Assembly (NCBI RefSeq): GCF_019774615.1
Contig: NZ_CP081496.1
Location: forward strand, 4,774,001-4,838,000
Direction of reading: 5' to 3'
DNA length: 64,000 nt
DNA from: Streptomyces sp. BHT-5-2
Lineage (GTDB): Bacteria > Actinomycetota > Actinomycetes > Streptomycetales > Streptomycetaceae
Position numbers and translations under genes: made by a program. Below, piece by piece: positions 32,898 through 39,656 of the stretch. The notes under the pieces were generated by a model. The model saw only the letters and a program-made list of their open reading frames with translations, did no database searches and had not been told where the DNA came from. Numbering within the stretch: position 1 is the stretch's first letter; every line of letters starts with the position of its first letter.

Positions 32898-34418
32898 ATG
32901 CACGTCCACGATCTTCTCCAGCTCGCCGCGCTCGACCTGACCGTCCTGTGGGGCGAGGACCCGCTGCTCGCCCAGGAGGTCAGCGGCGTCACCGCCACCG
33001 ACCTGGAGGACCCGGCCCGCTTCCTCCAGCCGGGAGAGCTGGTGCTGAGCGGACTGGTGTGGTGGGCGCCAGGGGACGACCGGGAGAAGGTGGACCGCTT
33101 CGTGGCGGCGCTGGCGGACGCGGGCGCGTCGGCACTGCTGGCCGGGGAGGAGACCCACGGGACGGTGCCACAGGTCCTGGTCGAGTCCTGCCGCGCGCAC
33201 CGGGTCGCCCTGCTCGCGGTGCCCGCGCACACCACTTTCCGGGCCATCACCGAGGCGGTGTACCTGCGCCGCTGGGGAGACCTCAGCCGCCGGCCCGCCG
33301 GGCACTACGCACTGCCGGAGAACGTCCGCACCGAACTCGCCGGTCTGCTCGCCGAGGGCGCCGCGCCGGACGCCCTGCTGGACCGGGCGTTCGCGCACCT
33401 GGGCGGCCCGGCCTGCCATCTGCTGACCGCCACCGGCCGGATGGTCGCCCGCACCCCCGCCGCGCCGGATATGACGAGCAGTCAGGCGCGGCGGGACATG
33501 GCCGCCGGCGTCGGCACGACACTGCGGATCGAGGGCGAACAGGGGCCGTACGACGCGTGGTTCCTGCATCTGCGCGGCGCGGACGACGCACCGCCGCGGG
33601 TGCTGCACGAGATCGCCGAGGTCCTCGCCCAGTACCGGCACCACGGCACCGCCCGGGAGGCGGCCGCGCGGCGGGCGGCGGACGCGCTGCTGACGCTGGT
33701 CGCCGGGGACGCCGCCGAGCGGCCGGCACTCGACGCGGCACTGCACGCCTGCGGGCTGCCCGCGGACGGCCCGTTCCGCGTGGTGGTCGCCGCGCTGGAG
33801 GACGCGGAGCCCGACCAGGCGGTCCGGGCGCTGGCCGAGGCGCTGCGGCACTCCCCCGACGAGCCGTTCGCGGCCGGGCTGCTGCCCGGCGGCCGGCCCG
33901 CCGCGGTGATCGCCGCCGGCGCCGGGAAGGCGGACCCGCGGCCCCTGGACGCGATATGGCCGGCGCTGCACGAGTGCCGTCCGCAGGCGCCGCTGCATGC
34001 CGGGGTGAGCGGCCCCGCGGCCACCGCCGGAGACCTCGACTCGGCGCTGCGCCAGGCTCGTTACGCCCTGGCCGCGGCCCGTTCGGCCGCCCCCGATGGC
34101 GCCGGGGTGACCTCCGTCGACGAGCTGGCCACGCTGGGCGCGCTGCTCTCCGGGGTGCCCGCCGAGGTGCGGGAGGCGTTCAGCAGCCGGGTGCTGGGGC
34201 CGCTGGCGCGCGGTGGCAGCGCCTCGCACCGGATGCTGATGGAGACGCTGGAGGTCTTCCTCGCCCAGCACGGGTCCTGGGCGCGGACGGCGGAGATCCT
34301 GCATCTGCACGTCAACACCGTGCACTACCGCATCCAGCGGATCGAGACGCTCACCGGCCGCGACCTGTCCCGGCTCGACCACAAACTGGATCTGCACGCG
34401 GCGCTGTTGTGCCGCTGA
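32898..34418 (+). CDS. PucR-family transcriptional regulator of purine catabolism
   Basis: 506 aa; the ATG at 32898 has AAGGAG 7 nt upstream. An N-terminal PucR domain (about 5-125: LLQLAALDLTVLWGEDPLLAQEVSGV, PGELVLSGLVWW) precedes a GGDEF-like CdaR middle region and a C-terminal HTH_30 (about 450-506: LEVFLAQHGSWARTAEILHLHVNTVHYRIQRIETLTGRDLSR). It is divergent from the xanthine dehydrogenase operon and is its probable regulator. Confidence 0.93.
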   Translation: MHVHDLLQLAALDLTVLWGEDPLLAQEVSGVTATDLEDPARFLQPGELVLSGLVWWAPGDDREKVDRFVAALADAGASALLAGEETHGTVPQVLVESCRAHRVALLAVPAHTTFRAITEAVYLRRWGDLSRRPAGHYALPENVRTELAGLLAEGAAPDALLDRAFAHLGGPACHLLTATGRMVARTPAAPDMTSSQARRDMAAGVGTTLRIEGEQGPYDAWFLHLRGADDAPPRVLHEIAEVLAQYRHHGTAREAAARRAADALLTLVAGDAAERPALDAALHACGLPADGPFRVVVAALEDAEPDQAVRALAEALRHSPDEPFAAGLLPGGRPAAVIAAGAGKADPRPLDAIWPALHECRPQAPLHAGVSGPAATAGDLDSALRQARYALAAARSAAPDGAGVTSVDELATLGALLSGVPAEVREAFSSRVLGPLARGGSASHRMLMETLEVFLAQHGSWARTAEILHLHVNTVHYRIQRIETLTGRDLSRLDHKLDLHAALLCR

Positions 34419-34439
34419 CGACTGCCGCGCGGGACGGCG

Positions 34440-34847
34440 TCAGCCGCGCCCGGCCGGCCGGTCCACATGCACATGCGTGGACTTGACCCGGGCGGTGGCC
34501 TCGACACCGACCTCGATCCCCAGGTCCTCGACGGCCTCCCGGCTGACCACCGACACCACCCGGTGCGGCCCCGACTGGATCTCGACCTGGGCGATCACGT
34601 CGTCGAGAGTGACCGCCGTGACGATCCCGGCGAAGGCGTTCCGGACCGAGGTGCGGATCTCGCCGGGCACCGGATGCTGCCCCAGGGCCCGTTCCTTGGC
34701 GAACCCGGCCAGGCTCACCCCGTCGATCACGCGGTTGCCCGCTCCGTCCCGGTCCATCCGCAACTGCCCGCCGTCGGCCCAGCGGCGGACGGTCTCGGAA
34801 CTCACGCCCAGCAGCCGAGCTGCCTGGCCAATGCTGTACGAGGGCAC
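34440..34847 (-). CDS. HTH-TOBE (Mop) molybdate-responsive regulator, copy 2
   Basis: 135 aa from a GTG. The architecture is identical to copy 1 (27756-28151): HTH (YSIGQAARLLGVSSETVRRWADGG), a short linker and a TOBE domain (SVRNAFAGIVTAVTLDDVIAQVEIQSG, VSREAVEDLGIEVGVEATARVKSTHVHV). By eye the two are about 60-65% identical overall and higher in the HTH. It is convergent with pucR (21-nt gap). It could control the purine hydroxylase or tune the mod operon separately. Confidence 0.9.
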   Translation of the reverse strand: MPSYSIGQAARLLGVSSETVRRWADGGQLRMDRDGAGNRVIDGVSLAGFAKERALGQHPVPGEIRTSVRNAFAGIVTAVTLDDVIAQVEIQSGPHRVVSVVSREAVEDLGIEVGVEATARVKSTHVHVDRPAGRG

Positions 34848-34943
34848 GTCGGCACTCTACGGGCGCGGCGCGGCGCGGTACAGGACGTCCCGGCGAGATC
34901 GATCTTGTCGGGCGGGCCGGCGGCCGGGGGTGCCGGCCCGGCT

Positions 34944-35408
34944 TCACCGCCGGCCGTTGCCGGGCCGGCGGCCGGGGGGGCCGCCCCGCCCGTTCGGGCC
35001 GGGGGCCGGGCGCTGCCCCAGGGCCTCGGCCAGCTCCTCCAGCGCCGGCGGGGCGCGGGCCAGCAGCCGCCGCCGGGCGGGGGCGAGCCGGCCGAGCCCC
35101 TCGGCGAGGACGCCGGCGGTCTCCTGCCGTACGGCGTCCAGCAGCGCCTGGCCTGCGTCGTTCAGGCTGATCAGGCTGGCGCGCCGGGCGGCGGGGCCGG
35201 GGCGGCGGGGCGGCGGGGTGGGTCCGCGGCGGGGCGGCGGCCAGGACCATCCCGCCGGTGGCGAAGGTCCGCGCCCCACACCGCGCGGCTGGTCCAGCCC
35301 CCCCCCGGTGTGCCCGGCACAGGGCTGGATGCCGTAGGTGATCCCGGCAGGGCACGGCACGGCGACGAGTCCGGCGGCGAAGGTGAGGTTGCCCCACCAG
35401 TCGGGCCG
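34944..35408 (-). pseudogene. Remnants of an MFS pump and a MarR-type regulator
   Basis: One open frame read leftwards contains two unrelated protein scraps. At about 35408-35301 DWWGNLTFAAGLVAV, then GITYGIQP and GHTGG match a DHA2-type MFS loop/helix. At about 35192-35016 RRASLISLNDAGQALLDAV and GLGRLAPARRRLLARAPPALEELAEAL match the C-terminal part of a MarR-family regulator. Between and around them the sequence is proline/arginine-rich and frameshifted. I read this as a decayed pump-regulator pair. The rest of 34848-35777 has no intact gene. Confidence 0.5.
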
Positions 35409-35638
35409 GTCCGGGGTGCCTGGCCGGGCTTCCGGCAGGTGCCTTGGCGGCTCCGCCGCATCGCACGGGGCCGAGGAGCGGCGCTGGGCGCGGAGTTGGT
35501 GATCCACCGCCGAAAACCCACCGATCAGAGCAGTGCGGAACGGGGGCTTCAGGGCCTGCGCGAGCGGCACGCGGCGCCGGCGAAGCGCCGTTTCCCGCAC
35601 TTCGGATACCGCCAACTCCCTTGTGGGAAATGAGAGTT

Positions 35639-35663
35639 GCCGACCCCATGATCATCGGTCGGC
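35639..35663. promoter_or_regulatory. Inverted repeat upstream of the second small-peptide operon
   Basis: GCCGACC (35639-35645) and GGTCGGC (35657-35663) are perfect inverted copies around 11 nt containing ATGATCAT. It lies 115 nt before the 61-aa peptide start and is the only repeat in the region upstream of that operon. It is a possible operator. Confidence 0.35.
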
Positions 35664-35777
35664 ATGGTGACGCGGCGCAGCCACCGGCACCCCAGTCACA
35701 CACCGTCATCATCTGGATTGCGACCGTTTATGCCGAATGTCAGCCTGGTGTCCCCGCTCATCGAAGGAGTTGATCAC

Positions 35778-35963
35778 ATGGTTACGGATCCCACAGCGCC
35801 GGTCGAGACCGCTGCCCTGGCCTCCGAGGTCGAGGGGCTCCTCAGCCCCGCCGAGCCCGACGGCATCTACCGCGACAGCCGCGAATGCGGTGGTGCGGTG
35901 CTGCTGCTCGGAGCACTGCTGTTCTCGCCCCCCACTCCGCGCCCCAAGTCCGGCGCCCGCTGA
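35778..35963 (+). CDS. Small peptide, candidate precursor, 61 aa
   Basis: The ATG has a strong GAAGGAG ribosome-binding site about 9 nt upstream. Residues 1-36 are acidic and leader-like (TAALASEVEGLLSPAEPDGIYRDSRE). Residues 37-39 are C-G-G, followed by a hydrophobic run AVLLLGALLF (40-49) and a proline/basic tail PPTPRPKSGAR. The single cysteine and the Gly-Gly before a compact C-terminal segment suggest a leader/core division, but there is no C39 peptidase nearby. It is the first gene of a five-gene coupled operon (8 nt to the next start). I do not recognise a family. A small membrane-active peptide is the alternative. Confidence 0.7.
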   Translation: MVTDPTAPVETAALASEVEGLLSPAEPDGIYRDSRECGGAVLLLGALLFSPPTPRPKSGAR

Positions 35964-35971
35964 GAGGAACC

Positions 35972-36676
35972 GTGTTGGCTGAACAGACGCAGGGAGCTGT
36001 CTCGCTCAGCGCTGTGATCGCCGATGCCGCAACCGGTGTCGCCCTCGCCCTCCAGGGCGGGGGCGACCCCTATGCGCTCTCCCGGATCCTGCGCCAGGGC
36101 GATCCGCTCGCCCCGGCCGCGGTCCGGGTCCTGGGCGCCGACGCACTCGCGCCGTACGCACTGGAGCACCGGGCGGTGCCGGTGGGCGCGGACGACGAGG
36201 CAGTGGTGCGGCAGACCTTGGCGAGCTTCCCGCCGGGCGCGGACGCTTCCGAAGTATCGGCATGGAGCTACCGCGGGCTGGTCGAGGCCACGCACGCCTA
36301 CCTCCCCTCCGGAACCCAGCCCTGGCCACGGCCCCCCGAGGCCGGCGCGGAGTGGATCGACACCGCCCCCTGGCCGCGGCTCGCGCACCGGATCTCCCAG
36401 CTCGCGGCGCTGGCCCTGCCCGGCCTGGCATCCGAAGTGGAGGAGCAACTGGCCGCGCGGACCGACGACTTGGCCCGCGGCTTCGTCCGGGCGGTGCGCC
36501 GCCGGGACTGGCTCCAGGCCGCCGGGGTGGGCCGCTGGCTGGCCCGACTCCCCGACGTGCCGCCCACCCTGGGGCTGGACGCCGGGCTGGCGTTCGTACG
36601 GCAGATGGGCGGCACCGACCCACGCGTGACCCTGCACGTGGTGGCCGCCCAGCGGTTCTTCGGGCGGGGCTGGTGA
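35972..36676 (+). CDS. Unknown protein, 234 aa, second gene of the small-peptide operon
   Basis: GTG start 8 nt after the peptide stop, with GAGAGGA in the gap. The protein is soluble and mainly helical: an Ala-rich N-terminal segment (VSLSAVIADAATGVALALQGGGDPYALSRIL), a mid-segment with aromatic and acidic residues (YRGLVEATHAYLPSGTQPWPRP) and a helical C-half (WPRLAHRISQLAALALPGLASEVEEQL; VRRRDWLQAAGVGRWLARLPDV). No motif points to an activity. Its stop overlaps the next start (GTGA). Confidence 0.75.
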   Translation: MLAEQTQGAVSLSAVIADAATGVALALQGGGDPYALSRILRQGDPLAPAAVRVLGADALAPYALEHRAVPVGADDEAVVRQTLASFPPGADASEVSAWSYRGLVEATHAYLPSGTQPWPRPPEAGAEWIDTAPWPRLAHRISQLAALALPGLASEVEEQLAARTDDLARGFVRAVRRRDWLQAAGVGRWLARLPDVPPTLGLDAGLAFVRQMGGTDPRVTLHVVAAQRFFGRGW

Positions 36677-37659
36677 CCGCCGGCCGGGGCGACCCGGAGC
36701 TGCTGGACCGGGTGGCCGGCGGCAGCCTGGACTGGCTGACGGAGCAGCGGGACTTCTTCCGCCTGCCGCCGGACGTCACCACCGACGCCGACCCCAACCA
36801 CACCCTCAAACCCCTGGGCGAACTGGCCGAGTTGAGCGGACAGATCGCCACCCGGCACCCGCGCGCCGACCTGCGGGACGCGGCGGCGGAGCTGTTCGCC
36901 TTCGCCTGGCAGGAGACCCGCGAGGGCGAGCTCTTCGCCGAGTTGATCCGCGGCGAGCCGTACGCCACCTACCCGGTGGAGATCTACGGGGCCTTCGCCC
37001 GGGCCGGACTACGGCACCCGGTCGTCGAGGAACTGGTGCCGACCACCACCGGACTGCGCGGCTGGCGGGTGGCCCGCGAGGACCACACCCGCACCCTGGC
37101 AGTGCTCAACGCCGAACGCCGGATCGGACTGGCCCAACACGACGACTTCGACGAGAAGTTCGCCCAGACCGGACTGGGGATGCTGACGGAGCCCTGGGCA
37201 CTGGACGTCCGGGCGGCGTACGGCGTCACGCACGACGTCCTCCATCTCACCGACTGGGGCCACGACCGCCGGCGACTGGCCCCCGAGACCGCGGGATATC
37301 TGCGGCTCTGGCTCCCCTCCTGGCTGGAGAACTGGCTGGACGAGCAACTGTGGGACCTGGTCGGCGAGTTGCTCGCCGTCGCTGCCATCCTCCCCGCGGC
37401 CCCCTACCACGCGGCCGCCTGGCGACGACTGGCCGCCGCACAGGGCGCCGACGGCGGCCTGCCCGAGACCGGTACCGTGCCCCGGCCCACCGACCCCACC
37501 GAGGACTTCCGGGCCTGCTACCACTCCACCCTGGTGTCCGCGTTCGCCGCCACCCTCGCCCGTACCGCCTCGGACGAGGCCGGGGCCGGCCCGGCGGCGG
37601 CCGGGGACGCGGTGGCGGTGACCGGCCCGGCCCCCTGCGAAAGCGAGGCTGCGCTGTGA
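36673..37659 (+). CDS. DUF6895-like protein A, 328 aa
   Basis: GTG start overlapping the previous stop. It shares with the next gene a string of motifs: SLDWLTEQRDFFRLPP, LKPLGELAELSG, PVEIYGAFARAGLRHP, LAVLNAERRIGLAQHDDFD, and the His-containing YGVTHDVLHLTDWGHDRR followed by LPSWLENWLDEQLWDLVGELLAVAA. My recollection is that this pattern is DUF6895, a domain of unknown function in actinobacteria. The repeated His/Asp/Trp positions could form a ligand or metal site. No catalytic motif is known. Confidence 0.8.
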   Translation: MTAGRGDPELLDRVAGGSLDWLTEQRDFFRLPPDVTTDADPNHTLKPLGELAELSGQIATRHPRADLRDAAAELFAFAWQETREGELFAELIRGEPYATYPVEIYGAFARAGLRHPVVEELVPTTTGLRGWRVAREDHTRTLAVLNAERRIGLAQHDDFDEKFAQTGLGMLTEPWALDVRAAYGVTHDVLHLTDWGHDRRRLAPETAGYLRLWLPSWLENWLDEQLWDLVGELLAVAAILPAAPYHAAAWRRLAAAQGADGGLPETGTVPRPTDPTEDFRACYHSTLVSAFAATLARTASDEAGAGPAAAGDAVAVTGPAPCESEAAL

Positions 37660-38600
37660 CCGTGACGGCTGCGTCCCAGGCCCCGCCGGCCTCCCCGGCA
37701 GTGCTGCACCGGATTGGCGACCGGGCCCTGAGCTGGCTCGACGCGCACCGCGAGCACTTCCGGCTGACCCCCGAGGACCGCACCACCGGCCGCGCGAGGA
37801 TCGAACGGCTCAAGCCCGTCGGCGAGTTGGCGATCAACATGCAGGTGCTGTTCCGGGAGGGCGTGGCCGGCTCCCGGCAGCGCACCCGGGCCGGCTCCCT
37901 GCTCGACTTCGCCTGGCGGGAACTGCTCGACGGCGGCAACCTCCTGGCCGAGCACCAGCACGACGAGCCGCACTCCCCGGTGCCCCTGGAGATCTACGCG
38001 CCGTTCCACGAACTCGGCCACCGCCACCCCGGCCTGGAGGCGGCACTGGCCGTCGCCCGGCAGACGGCCACCTGGACGGCCCTGGAGATGGCGCCCTACC
38101 GGCGGCTCGGCGTGCTCAACGCCGAACGCCGGCTCGGGCTGGCGCCCAGTTCCGACTTCGACCAGGCCCTGGCCCGCACCTGGCTGGGCCGGATGCCCGA
38201 GCCCTGGACGGTCCAGCTGCACATCGCCTACGAGATCACCCACACCGTCTTCCACATCACCAACTGGGGCGAGGCCCCCGACCGGATGCCGCCGGACATC
38301 GCCGACTACCTCACCCGCTATCTGCCGGCCTGGCTGGACGACTGGGCCGACCTCGAACACTGGGACCTGATCGGCGAGTTCCTGGTCGTGGACGCCTGCC
38401 TGCCGCGCCCCGCCCTGGACGCCCGGATGTGGGAGCGGTTCGCCGCCGCCCAGGACGCCTCCGGCGCGATGCCCGTCCAGCGCGGGATGCCCGAGGGCGA
38501 CCCGGACATCGTCTTCGACCTCGTACACCACCCCACACTGGTCGCCGCGTTCGCCTCGGCGATGGCCACCTCCCGCGCGCTGAGCGCGGACGCCGGCTGA
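37656..38600 (+). CDS. DUF6895-like protein B, 314 aa (paralogue of A)
   Basis: GTG start overlapping the stop of A. Motifs correspond one to one with A: ALSWLDAHREHFRLTP, LKPVGELAINMQ, PLEIYAPFHELGHRHP, LGVLNAERRLGLAPSSDFD, YEITHTVFHITNWGEAP, LPAWLDDWADLEHWDLIGEFLVVDA. The two arose by duplication and probably act as a heteromer. HELGH here resembles an HExxH zinc motif, but the histidines are absent from A, so I do not call it a protease. The stop overlaps the hydrolase start by one nucleotide. Confidence 0.8.
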   Translation: MTVTAASQAPPASPAVLHRIGDRALSWLDAHREHFRLTPEDRTTGRARIERLKPVGELAINMQVLFREGVAGSRQRTRAGSLLDFAWRELLDGGNLLAEHQHDEPHSPVPLEIYAPFHELGHRHPGLEAALAVARQTATWTALEMAPYRRLGVLNAERRLGLAPSSDFDQALARTWLGRMPEPWTVQLHIAYEITHTVFHITNWGEAPDRMPPDIADYLTRYLPAWLDDWADLEHWDLIGEFLVVDACLPRPALDARMWERFAAAQDASGAMPVQRGMPEGDPDIVFDLVHHPTLVAAFASAMATSRALSADAG

Positions 38601-39637
38601 TGCGGACCGCACCGGGCGGGCCGGCGCTCGCGGACCGGCTCGCGGAAGCCGTGAACCGCATCGACGCGCCGGACGTCGTGCTGGCCGTCACCCGCCAGCG
38701 CCACCGCACGGTGGCCGACGGCGGCACCGCGCTGGCCCCACCCACCCCGCGCCCCGCGCTGCGCTACGAACTCGGCTCGCTGTCCAAGACGTTCACCATG
38801 CTGCTGCTGGCGGACCTCGTCGTCGACGGGACGCTGTCCCTGGACGACCCGCTCACCGCCCGGCTGCCGCGGCTGCCGCTGCGCCACCCCCGCTCGGGCC
38901 GGATCACCCTGCGCCACCTGGCCACCCACACCTCCGGCCTGCCGCGCGTCCCCACCGACATGCTGTTCGGCGCGCTGGTCCGGCCGTACGAGAACAGCTA
39001 CGCCGGCTACGACACCGAGCGGCTGCTGGCCACCTTCGCCCGGACCCGGCCCCGGCACCGGCCCGGCACCCGCTGGCACTACTCCAACTTCGGCCCGGCG
39101 CTGCTCGGCACGGCCATCGGCCACACCACCGGCACGGACTACGCCGACCTCCTCACCGCCCGGGTGCTGAAGCCACTCGGCCTGACCGGCACCACCCTGG
39201 CGCCCGGCACGACCGGCACCGACGCCATCGGCCACCGCACCAACGGCATCACCCCCGTCCGCAGCACCGACATGGGCGCCTTCGCCCCCTCCGGGGCGGT
39301 CCGCGCCACCCCCGACGACCTGCTCACCTACCTGGAGGCGCACCTCTTCCCGGACGACGCTCCGCTGGCCGAGGCGCTGCGCATGGTGCGGGTCCCGCTG
39401 CTGCGGCGCGGCCTGCGGCACCGCGACACCCACACCCTGACGTGGTACCAGCACCCCGCGGCGCGCGGTCCGCTGCTCTTCCACGTCGGGGCGACCTTCG
39501 GCCAGCAGGCGTTCGCCGGCTACCACCCGGCGTCCGGGACCGGGCTCGTCGCGCTGGCCACACGACGCGGCCGGACCTGCCGACTGGCCGCCACCGCCTA
39601 CGAGCTGCTGTACGCGCTGGCCGGCGAGGAGGGCTGA
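38600..39637 (+). CDS. Serine hydrolase of the beta-lactamase/S12 (PBP-like) family
   Basis: 345 aa; the ATG shares the A of the preceding TGA. The catalytic motif S-x-x-K is in ELGSLSKTFTML, the Y-x-N is YSN in RWHYSNFGPALLG, and an H-x-G triad replaces KTG in FHVGATFGQQAF. Other family signatures are LRHLATHTSGLPR and LTARLPRLPL. No signal peptide is present, so it is probably cytoplasmic. S12 proteins include D-aminopeptidases, esterases and peptide cyclases/cleaving enzymes; in this operon it could process the 61-aa peptide (inference). Confidence 0.9.
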   Translation: MRTAPGGPALADRLAEAVNRIDAPDVVLAVTRQRHRTVADGGTALAPPTPRPALRYELGSLSKTFTMLLLADLVVDGTLSLDDPLTARLPRLPLRHPRSGRITLRHLATHTSGLPRVPTDMLFGALVRPYENSYAGYDTERLLATFARTRPRHRPGTRWHYSNFGPALLGTAIGHTTGTDYADLLTARVLKPLGLTGTTLAPGTTGTDAIGHRTNGITPVRSTDMGAFAPSGAVRATPDDLLTYLEAHLFPDDAPLAEALRMVRVPLLRRGLRHRDTHTLTWYQHPAARGPLLFHVGATFGQQAFAGYHPASGTGLVALATRRGRTCRLAATAYELLYALAGEEG

Positions 39638-39656
39638 GTCCGGCCCGGACCGGTCG

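Noticed and set aside
37983..38036. HELGH in DUF6895-like protein B as an HExxH zinc protease motif
   Set aside because: The aligned segment in paralogue A is FARAGLRH, without the motif, and no third ligand pattern is visible.
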